A DNA stretch of 64,000 bases, taken from Sphagnum compactum. Its lineage: Eukaryota; Bryophyta; Sphagnopsida; Sphagnales. The translations under genes and the position numbers were made by a program. The stretch is taken from the NCBI GenBank assembly GCA_965153455.1, contig OZ234499.1:14752271-14816270 (forward strand). The letters run 5' to 3'. Below are positions 45,835 to 58,244 of this stretch, one piece after another (the first letter of the stretch is position 1; every line of letters begins with the position of its first letter). The notes below the pieces were generated by a model. It was not told the origin of the DNA. It did not search any database and saw only the letters and a list, made by a program, of their open reading frames with translations.

Positions 45835-47176
45835 ATTTTAAATGCAAAAAAGGTGCCAAAAGAAGGGCTCCATTTACTTTGTGGACACCATAAACAATAA
45901 GGCATTCTTGTAAAAATGAAGAACAAACCTTACTTTAAGTGTTCAAACACCGACCGGTCTACCTTACCATTATATTTTTTGGTAATCAAAATGTTATTCA
46001 ACTAACATTAAAAGGAGTTCTATCCTTTGCAACCAAAAAATTAATGACTAGATGTCCTAAATGATTACATAATTGACTATGGTCATAGGATATTACTTCA
46101 AATCCTATGTGGAAAAAGTTGTAGTCATATAGTAGTGATGCATTTGACGAATAAATGATGACATGGTAATAGGATGATGACATGGTAATGGGAGGATAAA
46201 ATTGTTTTATCATTGCAAGTTTTCATCCATATAGCATCCATGATTGATGAAAAAATGACATAAACCCTAAAATGACATAGATGTCCAAGATATCAATTGA
46301 AAATGTGACTAGGAAAAAATTATTTTAAATATGACTAAAGAACAACTATGAAAATAGCATGGACAAAATGATGTGTCATTACAAAAACAATGTGATCATA
46401 CAAGTATTTTATAATGATTAAAAAATGATTATTCATAATTTAATATGAGTACAAACGGACGTAAAAAACTATAGCATGTAAGGAACTGATTTTAATCAAT
46501 ATTATAAATATAGGTAATATAAAAACCTTTATTAAATTTTCCTTAAACATACTTGATATATAATCCATTTTAAATATTCAAAATGACTAAATTAAATATT
46601 ATACATTGAATAAATTTTAATAGTAAAAGTATGATATATATATATTTTAAATTTTTTAAATTAAAAATAGAATAAAAATGTAAAATGTGGAAAATATATA
46701 ATATTTATTTATACATTAAAATTTATCATAAACTTAAATAAAATTTTATATAATATATGTATAAAAATGAGTGAAAATTATAATTTCAGAAAATTAGTTC
46801 ATATTTTAATATGGCTAATATGAAAACATTATATATATATATGTAATTGATTTATGATCCATTAATAAATAATTTTATGGGGATAAATTTTATCGATTCA
46901 CATGTCTAAATTGAAAGTTATTAGTAAAATTATGATATATTGGAAGTAAAATTGTATAATATAAATTCTTAAACCAAATGAAGGTTTAAGATATGAAAGA
47001 TATATTTTATTTATTCATGTATTAGCCATAAAGGTTTTTTAATTTACAAATAATGTGTTTGAATTTAATTCTTTCGAAAGTATGGTCATTGAAATTTGTT
47101 ATTCAATAACAAAATTTAAATAATTTGTTTTGAAATGAATTTACATTTTATAATAAATTATATAGTTGTGTACATT
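45835..47176. repeat. segmental duplication, copy 1 left part
   Basis: Aligns with 61520-62847: GTGCCAAAAGAAGG, CAAACACCGACCGGTCTACC, ATCAAAATGTTATTCAACTA, TTTGCAACCAAAAAATTAAT, AACCAAATGAAGGTTTAAGA and TATTAGCCATAAAGG. Divergence is moderate, with indels (about 80 bp missing from copy 2 near 62130). Copy 1 is then interrupted by the CACTA element and resumes at 50093. Confidence 0.85.
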
Positions 47177-48279
47177 CACTACAACAAAACATGATTTTGC
47201 AAAAGGTTCAACTTGACATAAATGTTTACATTGACCAAGGGGGATGATCAATTTGATTAAAGGCTTGGGGCATGAAAAACAAGAATTACTTTTGACTAAA
47301 ACATTTGACTAAAATGACTTTTTTGACCATGTGACAAACCAAACATCTAGCAAAAAAATTAGATGTCCATCAAGATGACCAAAGCTTAATCAAATTAACC
47401 ATACTTAATGGCCATTATGATTTACAATTAATCAAATTGGCCATTCTAATTTGACATTTAATGACATCAACCATACTAATTTGGTTATTTAATCTATATG
47501 TTTATTTTGCATAAGGTACATACCAAACCTAAGTTCATAACTAGTATGCCTTAAGTTAAACATATTACGCCTAATAGTTATTTATAAAATTTAATAGGTT
47601 ACTTTCATGCTACCCATAGGCACATGTAAATACTAAAACTTAGTACAATAAATAATTAATATTTAATAATTGATAATTCATATTCAATAATTTATGATTA
47701 ATATTCTATATAATTAATTAAACACCAAATAATGTCAATTAATAACCAATAAAAAATTTATCCATCAACTTGTTAATTATTAATTATTATTATCAAATTA
47801 TAAATTTTATCTAATTTTTGGCTAATACTTGATAATAATTTATGATAAATAATAGTAGTCCATATATAATTATAAATAGTTATTGATAAGTGATTATTTT
47901 AAACTAATTTTTTAGTTAAAAATAATTTGATATACATTAATTGATAATTATTAATTCATAGAAAATTATCAATAATTAGTAATAAATTATTAATAATAAA
48001 TAGTAATAGATAATCAGTAGCTAGTAATTAAAAACTAAAAAATCAACAATTAATAGTAAGTTATTATTATGGAATGTTTAAATTTTAATATTTCATAGGA
48101 AATATTCAATAATCAGCCATGTATATTGAATAATTATTAATTAATAGTAAGTAATAATTATTTAATATTTAGCAATTCCTAGGAAATAGTCAATTATTAA
48201 TCATTGATATTATTAATTTATAATTTATAATAATTCATCAATCATTTTTAATTATTTTTATTAATTACTTCTAAATAGC

Positions 48280-48640
48280 CTATCCTACTAACTAAGTTAG
48301 TAGCCTAAACCACCTAGGCATAATACGTAAGTGCGTAGCTTAACCTAAGTTACTTAGATTTACTAGGTATGTATTTAACTTAGGTTATGCCACCTAGGCC
48401 TATTAGGTAAGTATGTAGCTTTAACCTAAGTTACTTAGGCCTACTATGTATGTAACTAACATAGGCTACACCACCTAAGCCTACTAGGTAGGTAGCTTAA
48501 GCCTAAACCTACTTAGTATGCCTAGGCTAAGTCTATTAATAGGTTAATAGGTACTTACATAGCCTACTAAATAGCATAGGCTTGGTAATTTACTAGGTAG
48601 GTATAAACATAGACTTAATAGGTACCTATAGGGTGTTTGC
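48280..48640. repeat. CCTAGGTA/TACCTAGG-rich block inside the CACTA element
   Basis: Several degenerate copies of about 90 bp containing ACCTAAGTTACTTAGGCCTA, CTAGGTAGGTATGTA and GGTTATGCCACCTAGGC. Words occur in both orientations, so it can fold. Similar words occur at 1290-1440, 19180-19260, 25960-26060 and 49560-49830. Confidence 0.6.
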
Positions 48641-49477
48641 ACATTACGGTGACCTTATATGGACGTCACAATGGCAATTTTTCTTGTATTCCTTAAGTAC
48701 AAGAAAATAAATAAAATAAGATCAATTGAAATAATAAAAAAAGGGACTGACGTATCTAAAGCTATCATAATTAACCTTTCAAAAATGAAAAAATCAAATC
48801 AAAATCATGGATAGCCAATAAGTAATGGACATTTGAATTTTGCCCACATTTTTTGTCACGCCTACAAAGTCATGGATATGGACTTTTATTTTTCAATGTG
48901 TTAATCTTATGTGTTTGAAATTTTGAGATAGTGGATGAATTATGTTTTAAAAACTAAAGATCCATTGAATGAATGGAATGTGATTTTAATTTATCATATT
49001 TATGAATTTTTTAAAATTCCAAAAACTGTAATTATTTTAAAAGTTTTTTAAAGCATTTAAAATAATTATTTTTAAATCATTTCTTTTGAGATATTTTTTA
49101 TGTCTTATAGCAACATGATTTGAAATTGGAAATGGAAAAATATGTTATTCTCAATATCATTTAAATATTCATATTTTGAGCCAATTTTCAACTACATTAG
49201 AAAAAGATTTTGAAAATGTACTTTTATTTGTCGAAATTGTGACACCCTAGTGTGTTTTTGCCCTATAAGGCTTAGTAGATTATAACATACATATTACCTA
49301 AGTACATGCATTTTTTTACCTACATAGGCTACCCTATTTATAATCTACTTGTTTATGTAAGTAATGTAAAAACATTCAAGTTCATTTAATACAATATGCA
49401 TGTCGAAAAAAAATTCATGGAAGTTGATTACAATATGTTGGTCCAAAATCATGTTCATTACAAATATGTTGTCTAAG

Positions 49478-49740
49478 AAAATCACCTTAAGGGGTGGTGG
49501 TGCAATGGTCAAAGACTTGACTCCTCAATGTGGAGGTGAAGAGTTCGAGTCCCCACCCTTAGATTCTAGGCTACCTTGGCTACTTAATTGACCTAATTAG
49601 GTAGCCTAGGTTGCGAAAACTATTAAACCATCTAACTTAGGGGGCTTGGCCTAATTTAAAGCACTTGGCCTATCCTAAGTGGCTTGTTTAACCTAGGTGG
49701 ATAAGCTAGGTGGCTTAGCCTAGGCGTAGGACATAGGGTT
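49478..49740 (+). repeat. tRNA-derived SINE-like unit, copy 3 (best preserved)
   Basis: AAGGGGTGGTGGTGCAATGG (acceptor strand and A-box region), an anticodon-like hairpin CTCC-TCAATGT-GGAG, then GAGTTCGAGTCC (B box) and CCACCCTT, which pairs with the 5' strand. This gives a nearly complete cloverleaf of about 75 nt. A CCTAGG-rich body follows (to about 49740). It sits inside the CACTA element and is absent from the empty-site paralogue. Confidence 0.6.
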
Positions 49741-50235
49741 GGTAGGTATATAAATAAATGATATTTTAGCATTAATTATTAGTTTTATTAATTAGGTAGG
49801 TAGGTAAGGTACATAGGGTAATTAATTAATTAATTGATATTTCATATCAATTTTAAGTAAATAATTTAAATAAAATTTATTATTGGTCGTTACCCAAATT
49901 ATATTATTGTCATAGTGGCTCAATAAAATTTAGTAAAAAAAACCAACCAAAAAGACCTAATCAAAACGATTGAGTCCACATCAATTTGTCCAAAATGGCA
50001 TTTTGGTCAAGTTGGACATGGGGGCAAAAAAACCATATGGGGGTTTTTTTTACTGAAATTCCTGGTCAAAAAAATCGTGATTTTTTGCAATGATTATTGA
50101 AAGAAATCTATAAATAAAATTTTCAATTTTTTCTTTTGGACAAATACCAATAAGACATGAATTATTAAATTTGAAATTTTATGTAATGTTTAAATGAAGT
50201 ATGGTCTAAATAAAATAAACGTTAAATTATTTACA

Positions 50236-50390
50236 TAACAAGTGAGGTGGTTTAATGGTAAAGGAATACCACTCCATCCTTGAGGTCCAAGGATCAAACT
50301 TCACAAATGACATGCATTGTGGCCAACATTGAAATATTAACCAAATATTTGTACTTACCTAGACTACTTAAGTTAGGTGGTTATGCATGT
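50236..50390 (+). repeat. tRNA-derived SINE-like unit, copy 4
   Basis: AGTGAGGTGGTTTAATGGTA (A-box-like) and CCAAGGATCAAACTTC (decayed B box) at tRNA spacing. It is part of the duplicated segment and paired with the copy near 62990. Confidence 0.45.
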
Positions 50391-50870
50391 TAACAATTGA
50401 TAAGATGAAAAATAATGAGATTAAAAATAATTGAAATTAAAAAATAAATATTATTTATATTATATATATATATAAATTTGTAACAATAATAATTAATTAA
50501 ACAATAACTAAACTATCACTAATGACTTCACACATGTCCTTTATGACTAATGAATGATTTTGAAATCACATCAAATTCTAAATGATTATTGTTTTGAACA
50601 ACTCGTCCATAATAATTTTAGGGTTATTAGTCATAAAATTTAATTATATATTTGAAGATTTATACTAGTGTAACCAAAAATCCCAAGTTTCATGAACAAA
50701 ATAAACACATTGACATTCAAGTCCATTTTATTCATGAACAAATGTAAGCCAACCCAATGAAAATGATATTTTCTCCAACCTTTGCCATGATTGGAAACAT
50801 CCTCACCAAAAGTTTGTCTAAAGATAAACATTAACATCGGGTACAGTTAATGAGCTTGGGAACTATCTAA

Positions 50871-51057
50871 TAAGGGGATTTTATATTAAATAGTTTATAT
50901 ATTCATACATTGATCTAGAACTTTTTCCCTTTGCATGTCTCTTGACTCCTTTTTAGATTCTTGTATTAAAATTATTACATATTCAACAATATAAGAGTTT
51001 CGTTCTTCTCTTTCATTCAAAGTTGTTTTCTCAATCTTGTTTTCGCTTTACTCCACA
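50871..51057 (+). mobile_element. solo LTR, copia type, in duplication copy 1
   Basis: GGATTTTATATTAAATAGTT through TTACTCCACA, homologous to 42807-43018 and 63713-63909. No primer-binding site follows, and sequence on both sides matches copy 2. The LTR therefore stood at this place before the duplication. Its first bases are deleted relative to 63713. Confidence 0.75.
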
Positions 51058-51160
51058 TTAAATCTAATCTTAACACTGCAATGAATTTATTTGGTGTTTA
51101 GCAACTAGAGACATCCAATTGGGCGTAAAATTTGCTATATCAAAACTTAACTCATATATT

Positions 51161-51600
51161 ACACAAATCGCCCAAAAAGGATGTACCTTCATAATTTTAT
51201 CAAGCTAGACCCAAGGACTTTAGCTAAATATAATTGAAGTCTTTTAGTACATATGTTTATCGAATTGTACTAGATGTCATGGATTTACCATTCAGCATGT
51301 AGCACCAAGGAATTCTTGTGATTCATACATCCGTACATGTTAGAACTCAGCACTCATGCCACAACACCTTAGCTAGATTTTAGCAAGTATAATTACGTGG
51401 ATCTTTATCAGAGCCAAACATAAGCATGAGCACGCAGATTTAATGGTGTAATCAGACTTCAAAGTTCCAAGCTCAATTTTAGAGATTTGAAGCAGTCACA
51501 CATTTTGTTTGGGTGAAATTATATCACAACCATTAGATGGTGATCGAATGATCAAATTTAAATTGTAGATTCCCTTCTCAACAATAATTCATGAAATTGC
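51161..51600. other. no gene seen
   Basis: Sequence to the right of the duplicated segment as visible in this window. No motif was recognised. Confidence 0.4.
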
Positions 51601-51639
51601 AAATCTCCCTCCACTTTTTTCAAATTTGCTCCCAATTTA

Positions 51640-52708
51640 ATAACCAAAGCTCTTGCTTGGTCCACATCTGTTAGATTTGAAAAACCTTGACACTTATTTG
51701 CACACATAACCAGATCATCTCTTAGTTCCTTTGCATTTTTAAGAGATTCTCATTACTTCTCCCTACTGCCTGCAAGGATTTCTTCTTTTCAACCAAGCCT
51801 CCTTCTAATGTTTGTAGAAGGACCTGCATATTAAATTTCATTTTTTCCAAGTTTTCTTTTTTAGGAGGAAGATTTACACTCTCATTTTTAACATTCTCAA
51901 GAAGCCTCATCACAAATGCAAACTGTTCCGGCAGAAAAACCTTCACTTGTTTAAAACAATTGTCATTAATACCATCATCACTGTTGGGACCATGCCTTGA
52001 AGAAAAAGACCCTCAACTAGTTCCCTTGCTTGTTTCGGATGATTGCTTTTTGGCCCTTTTCATTTGCTCCTGGTTACTATCCCAAGCATACAAAACCCAA
52101 TTAATAGGATGACCTTTCTTATGAGCCAACCACCCCTTCAAAAATATGCCAGAGTAGTCACCATTCAGGTGGATGGGCATAGATAGACTCATACAACTTC
52201 AAAATTTCTAAACAATCTTCTACACTCAACAAAATCAAACATTTTAACTTTCCACCTATTAAAGGATCTTTTTCCAAAATATTCCAAAAGTTCTTCATGT
52301 GTCACAATGTTTGAACTAATCTCATGTCGAGCGTCTAGTCCAAAAGCACTCAATTCTAGCTTCTCCTCAAACTCCTCCACAATGCATTGAGCACACCCAA
52401 AGGTCTGGTTCACCCTCTCCAATACTGTTTCTTTTGTTTTGATAGCTTTCAGCAATGGAGCTTGATGAATAGCTTAGAGCGCCATAACTAGCCCAAGTTC
52501 AACAACACTTACAACCATGACAACAAACTTTTCTAACTATGACATCGTTTTCAAAAACAAACAAACTAGACTTTAGATTTGTGTTGTCGACAACTAGCAA
52601 GAAATTGTCAACCCAAACCCATGGAAGCATGAAAACTTACCTTGGTTCATCAAAGTATAGCCTATTAGAAATACCGCTATCATTTGACTCATCACAAGAT
52701 CCCGCCAT
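51640..52708 (-). pseudogene. unrecognised protein pseudogene in several frames
   Basis: Reading leftward from ATG at 52708 (MAGSCDESNDSGISN), protein-like sequence continues through frameshifts. One open part is 52189-52455 (VLERVNQTFGCAQCIVEEFE, then EELLEYFGKRSFNRWKVKMF). Next, in another frame, is DYSGIFLKGWLAHKKGHPIN and VLYAWDSNQEQMKRAKKQSS, followed by 51722-51946 (LPEQFAFVMRLLENVKNES, LEKMKFNMQVLLQTLEGGL). The C-terminal third is heptad-like and probably coiled coil. Codon-like composition over about 1 kb supports a former gene of roughly 350 residues. I do not recognise the family. A transposon-associated origin is possible but unsupported. Confidence 0.55.
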
Positions 52709-52849
52709 TGCTAAAGACGGCACATTAAAACTTTGCCTTAGGGTAATCGCTATCTCCAAACTTTTTGTTACAAAGCAAGCTATGAATTATTGTGTTGTGG
52801 GGAGAGATGAAGAATTTACATAGGTGGGAACAAAGTTGTGTTCAATTTA

Positions 52850-53935
52850 GAGTTCATTTAGGCTATTAAACTACAATGTTGCATTCCACATAGGGTTTAT
52901 GTAGGCTACTAGCAACTTATTTCTGATCCTCATATATAGCACTCCTCCATTTAAAATTTCCTCTTTAGAATAAGCATTCAAACCTACTTTATCTACTTTT
53001 TAAAAACCTAACCAAGGTAAATTTCACGTCCAAAATACCTCGCTTTCACCTAAGCACAATTTTTGGATTTGTAGATAGGGTGTGTTCACAATTAAATGAC
53101 TAACACCCACCCACTTGGTTGCTTATAAACGACTGCTTAATTTAGAACATTGTTAGCATATTTTCCAAAAAAACTCTTCAAAAAAATCATAAAAAACCTT
53201 TAAAACTTTCTTTACACTATTATTTTAAGGTTTACATTCAAATTTTGCCCAAAACATGTCATTTAAAAATATTTTCAAGGCCATTAACATGTCTTTTTTA
53301 TAATAAAATGAGTGGTTAGGAATGTTTTAAAAGTGCTTTTGGGTGTTTTTCATTTATTAGATTAATTTTAAATTTATTCACATGTTCCCATGGTATAATT
53401 GAATGTTATTATATAGATTAATCCAAAATTTTGAATAACAATTTAAATTGCCACATAGAATATGAAATATTGACCACCGGCTATGATGTGAAGTGTTCAT
53501 TTTATTATGAATTCATTTGATAGGCATGGTAGATAAGCATGGATTTGTGGATAGGCATGGTTGCCTTTCTTTGAAATTCAATGTATTGAGTTTTTCTCTG
53601 TGATTATTGGTTATATTATCAATACATTTTTATTTGATATATCATGTAACAGTGGAATAATATACTGTTGTGTTTTTATATTTGATAAGCTTGGTGTATG
53701 TGAGGCAATTTTTTGTCCCTCTACTTTCGGTTCTATGAGGTGATTATATGCAGAGGTAGATATGCTATCGGTGAAGGAAAAAAATAAAAAATGCAAATTG
53801 TTAAATTGCGCTTGTAATTGAAAACAAATAATTTACCTCCTATGCATCATCTATGATTTGGAATTGATAGATATATTTTCTAAGTTCAAACATTCCAATA
53901 GAATTATATGTTAAGTTGTCACCCACTTAAACCAA
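52850..53935. other. no gene seen
   Basis: AT-rich spacer. The 60-codon frames at 53561-53796 on both strands show no motif. Confidence 0.4.
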
Positions 53936-53939
53936 CTTT

Positions 53940-54510
53940 TAAGGATTTGATGCCATGCTCGACTTCGCAACAAACCTCTAGTCATTAAAAAAATTATATT
54001 ACAAGCATTATCCAAATCTAGCTTGCTTTAACTCATTAGAAAGCTAACTACAAGGCGCATCTGCTTATCAAATTGCAAGCTCTGCACCCAAACCAGTAAG
54101 AAGTTGTGCTACCAAACTCGAGAGGGTTTTACAAAGGTAGAAAGTTCAACTTGGCTGCAGACCTCTAGTCACTCAAAGTATTGTTCCTATCACATACATT
54201 ATTCAAATCTGGCTTACTTTAGTTCATTAAAAAGTTAACTACAAGGCGCTTCTTCCTACCAAATTCTAGGCTGTGCACCCAAACAAGTAAGAAGTTGTGC
54301 TACCAAACCCGAGAGGGTTTTACAAAGGTAGAAAGTTCCACTTGGTTACAAACCTCCAATCACTCAAAGTATTATTCCTATTACATATGTTATTCAAATC
54401 TAGTTTACTTTAGCTCATTAGAAAGTTATCTACAAGGCGCACCTTCCTACCAAATTCTAGGCTCTACACCCAAACCTATAAGAAGTTGTCCTACCAAACC
54501 CGATAAGGTT
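53940..54510. repeat. about 190-bp tandem repeat, nearly three copies
   Basis: CTACAAGGCGC recurs at about 54048, 54239 and 54430. Each is followed by AAATT-TAGGCTCTGCACCCAA, AAGAAGTTGTGCTACCAAAC, GAGAGGGTTTTACAAAGGTA and TTCAAATCTAG-TTACTTTAG. The plus frame 54295-54684 overlaps the last copy. Confidence 0.85.
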
Positions 54511-54769
54511 TGTGAAATTTCTCTAAAATTTCAAGCTCCCAACATTATCATACTCACTTTCATTCTTTCAAAAGTATTACAAACATCCAATCTACTCTCC
54601 CTCTTTTCACCATCTACTAAGACTAATCATTCTTCTACCCCCAAGGAAGGTTGTAAGAACAAATATTCTCAAGACTCAAATTGAAAATTACGTCCGGAAA
54701 AAAGAGCCCCAAATGATCAGAATTCGCCCTTTAAAGAGAAGGAGAAGGAAGGAGGTGAAGGAAGATCCC

Positions 54770-54900
54770 AACTCAATGGCCAATGGAAGGTTCCAATGCT
54801 TGGTGGCCAATGGAAGTTCCAATGCTTGGTGGCCTTTGAAAGGTTCTAATGCATGGTGGCCCTTGAAAGGTTCCAATGCTGGGTGGCCCTTAGAAGGAGA
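54770..54900. repeat. 27-30-bp minisatellite, about four copies
   Basis: Copies of GGTTCCAATGCTTGGTGGCC with AATGGAA or CTTTGAAA linkers. Open frames through it on both strands (54688-54939 minus, 54713-54943 plus) give repeated GHHALEPFK- and GSNAWWPLK-type peptides, most likely artefacts. Confidence 0.85.
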
Positions 54901-55940
54901 AGGAGAAACACCTTTCACCTCTTCCCACTTTCCCCCCAATTAATTTTACTTAAACCGTCATTTTTTTCCTTTGATCTTAAAGTTTTGCTTTACCATGATT
55001 CTAGGCCATTACTTACGCATTTTTGTCCTTTGAATTCTCACACCCTGGTGATTTTGTTACAAGTTGACCCCACTTCTGGTGATGAACCTGAAACCATCTG
55101 TGAAGGTTGTTACGAGACTAAACACACTTCTATCTTCACATGGTGTTCAATTCCCGACATTGGACACTATCGTTGGTTGCACGGTCCGATTCGCCGACTG
55201 CCTCCTAATAGTAAGGCGGACTACCAAATTCGCACCATTCGACGCATCCTAAATTTCCTGCAGTTATGAACTATCACTATGGCATAGCCCAAGATTCAAC
55301 ATGTAATTGCAGCTCCTCATTGAACTTATTCATAATCCGAATAAATGTTTCATTCATTATGAAACTCATGTTGCCATTGCCACATTATCACACTATTTAT
55401 TTAATCGTTAAGTTGTCTCGAATTAATCTTATCCTTATAAGGCTTGAAGATTATTCTATCTTTATTGGACCTTTCATTGACATCCCCTCAACTACTTCAT
55501 GAATTTCAAACATCCTTACTACTCACTAAATACTAAAACAAAACCAATGTTTTGTTGAACATCACGAATTTTGGTGTCTGCTTCTACCCCCAACCCTTTA
55601 AAGATTTCTCACCCTTAATTACACAATTGAGGTTCTAAAACTATGGTTACTAGCTTTTTGTTGAAGAAAAAAACTAACTCAATACCTTATTCATCAATAT
55701 CATATTTCAGAAAAGAAAACAACCCCCACCCCCACGCAACCATGCGCATTCATCATACCTTATTCTAACATGAAGTTGCTAAAAACCCTTAATAACCTTA
55801 CCACACTCGAATATCCTTGACGCAACTTTTAAAAATTGAGACTACCGTACATGGCTATGCCGATATGGCTCACAATGTATTTGTTCATTGTAGATAATTT
55901 CGTGTATAATGTCTTTTAGTCATGATCTATGATCTTTGTT
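54901..55940. other. no gene recognised
   Basis: The 138-codon plus frame 54853-55269 starts in the minisatellite and continues into a GC-richer patch (TKHTSIFTWCSIPDIGHYRW). No known motif was seen, and it may be a chance extension. Confidence 0.35.
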
Positions 55941-55944
55941 GTTG

Positions 55945-56680
55945 CACTTGAACCTTAATCCCTAGTGGCCACTAGGTGTTTGTTTTTTCCATTTCATGGC
56001 ATTCACTCCAAATTTATTATGAGTGTTTTTATTTTTGGGTTTTTTTTGTGTTGGATTTGGCATATTTTTAAGCAATGTTTTGATCATCAAAAATTATGTG
56101 TGGCATTAACATGGTATTAAGGAATTGTTTACTGTAGAAATTTTTGTGTGTATTTTCTTAGATACTAACTATCGATATTTGTTTTTGGGACGTTAACCCT
56201 AATCCCTGGTGGCCACTAGGCGTCTACTTTTTTCTTTCATGGCATAGAACTGCCAAATATAATAATTGATTCTATTATAATGTGAGCAATAACTTTGGAT
56301 CCGTAAACATTATTGCGATTAATGAATTGGCACATGTTGGGCCTAGTTTTTTAAGTAAATAGATTTTTTGTTTCTCATGAATAGAAGCACAATTTGACTT
56401 CCAACCTTGATAATGAATAACCTATCATTTTCACTTGGTGGGCACCAAGCAAAATATCCTTTCCATCATATCAATATATTCATTTTGAAACTAACATATT
56501 ATATTTGTTTTTCACTTTGTGTCCCTTAATGTAGTAAAAACAATGATTAAAAATGTTGTAGAAAAAAAATGGTATGAATTCTTTTCAGACTCCATGTGTA
56601 TATGGATGCAATATTGTTGTTTTTACTTGAATGTAAGGTTACATTTCTTAAATCTAGTGGCCAGTAGGTGGACTTTATAC
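55945..56680. repeat. 220-245-bp tandem array with a palindrome in each unit
   Basis: Four strongly diverged units are recognised by a near-palindrome at regular spacing: CTAGTGGCCACTAG (55962-55975, perfect), CTGGTGGCCACTAG (56206-56219), CTTGGTGGGCACCAAG (56434-56449) and CTAGTGGCCAGTAG (56654-56667). Units 1 and 2 also share AACCCTAATCCC and CTTTTTTC-TTTCATGGCAT. The flanking sequence is far more diverged than the palindromes. Confidence 0.7.
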
Positions 56681-56689
56681 CATTCACCT

Positions 56690-57990
56690 GGTTGGGTAAA
56701 ATCTTAAATTAACGATTTAGTCCTAAATTAATTAAATATGTGTGGCCTTGAATCTGAGATCCATTTCCCCCAATCAATTAGCACATCATACATAATAAAG
56801 GTATGGAATATAGTAGTTGAATTATTTTTATATGTTTGCAAGTTTACAAGCATTGTAATGCTTCTACAAATTAAAGTTTCCCATCCTAAGTTAAATTGGT
56901 GTTGAAGATCATGAATGCACATGGTCTTAAAAAAACAAGATCTTATGTGGACTTAATATTCAAGTTGAAAGAAGCTTTTCAAAACAACTCCAGCTCTGCA
57001 TGCACCATGTGGTCATTTGCACTTTAACAGTTCTAATCATTGTTACAAATTTAACAAAACTTTCTGTTCATCTTCATTTCTACCTTTCAAGAGCTACAAA
57101 ATTTGATGTTGAATCATAACATCATGACTAAAGGCATCAAAACCTTATCCAATGTAATCTCCTGGCCAGAGAACAAAAATTTCTAACCACATAAGATTAC
57201 ATTGGTCCCTACAAATAATAGAAAATTACATTGGACAACCAGTTTTATAACCAATGTTGTAATAAATGGTTGTCAAATGCTTACCTCTAAGGAAGATCAC
57301 ACTTGTTTCATAAAACTCTGATAGCCATAGATGGTTACCATTCAAAATGGGTTCACTTGCAATAAAGCACAAAATTCCAAAATGTCATCATGAATGACAA
57401 TTTTTATCTGTAGTCTATACAAACTAAATTGTGAACCTACATCAACTTGTAGAACCAAAAATATTAGTAATTATACCAAGCCAACCCACAACTTAAACAA
57501 AAATCCAAGGTAAAGAAAAGGAAAGAAAAACAACACTATAATGGAGTTTGATAATATGGAGAAAATTGTAGAATGTAATTACCTTTGGGATGAGAATTTT
57601 ACTTTGCTTTCACTTGAGTTTCTACCATTGCAAATCTAATGGTTGTGGCTGTAAAAACCTTCCGAGCAGCAAGGATTTTTGTCTTTTTAGCCTTCTTTGC
57701 TGGAGATTTTGTAGTTTTCGAGCATCATGGCTCATAGACCTAGAATTTTGGCCTTTGCTAGGTCCACATGTAGCAATCACATTTTTTGCCGCAAGATTTC
57801 ATTATATGAGTTGATCTAGATGGTTCGGAAAGTACATGATTTCTAAGTTGAGCTACCAAAAAATGTGATGCAGATGCAAAGTAAATCAATTACTAGGTAG
57901 GGTGGACTACAATCCAATATGAAAGGGACCATGGAGTGCATTTGGATGATTCTATGGATTTTAAAACCATTAAATGGAATATGGACTTAC
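56690..57990. other. no gene recognised
   Basis: AT-rich. The frame 57590-57814 contains scattered Cys but no motif. Nothing else was supported. Confidence 0.4.
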
Positions 57991-57999
57991 AAAGGACAG

Positions 58000-58244
58000 T
58001 TATGCATTCTGCCATAATGACTCAATTGCATACTCTAAGGACTAGCAAGGATTACGCATGACACATGGACTAAAGGAATGTGACAGATATCATGGGAAGA
58101 ATTGGCATGTTCCAGTTATGTGGATGAAAGTTCTTAGGAACTTGTTTGTATGGACATTCAAGACTCATGAGTTATATGTATTCTGCCATAGTGACTCAAA
58201 TGCATACTCAAGGACTAGTAAGGGACCACATGGACTAAAGGATT
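58000..58244. repeat. direct repeat, about 75 bp, 174-bp period
   Basis: TTCTGCCATAATGACTCAAT, then GCATACTC-AAGGACTAGCAAGG and CACATGGACTAAAGGA at about 58007, recur at about 58181 with a few changes. The surrounding region also repeats GGACTA words. Confidence 0.75.

Larger units (their letters stand above)
47177..50092. mobile_element. non-autonomous CACTA-type transposon, TSD ATT
   Basis: The left end is CACTACAACAAAACATGATT. The right end read inward on the other strand is CATTGCAAAAAATCACGATT, matching the left end at 17 of the first 22 positions. ATT stands at 47174-47176 and again at 50093-50095, the 3-bp target duplication expected for CACTA elements. In the paralogous segment the same flanks meet directly at 62845-62847 (GTACATT followed by GTTGATGGAAA), an empty site. 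The 2916-bp element encodes no transposase. It holds AT-rich filler, a CCTAGGTA-rich block and a SINE-like unit. Confidence 0.85.
50093..51160. repeat. segmental duplication, copy 1 right part
   Basis: Aligns with 62848-64000, including TTTACATAACAAGTG-GGTGG, CATTGAAATATT-ACCAAATATT, CAACAATTGATAAGAT, CACATTGACATTCAA, TTGTCTAAAGATAAACATTA, a shared LTR and the sequence beyond it (CACTGCAATGAATTTA, GAGACATCCA-TTGGGCG). The window ends inside the homology of copy 2. Confidence 0.85.

Noticed and set aside
49486-49560. Functional tRNA gene
   Set aside because: Cloverleaf is imperfect (weak D and anticodon stems) and the same head recurs with a common body, which fits a SINE-like unit better.
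54688-54943. Frames with GHHALEPFK and GSNAWWPLK repeats
   Set aside because: Overlapping opposite-strand frames over a 27-30-bp minisatellite. No start context or conserved domain.
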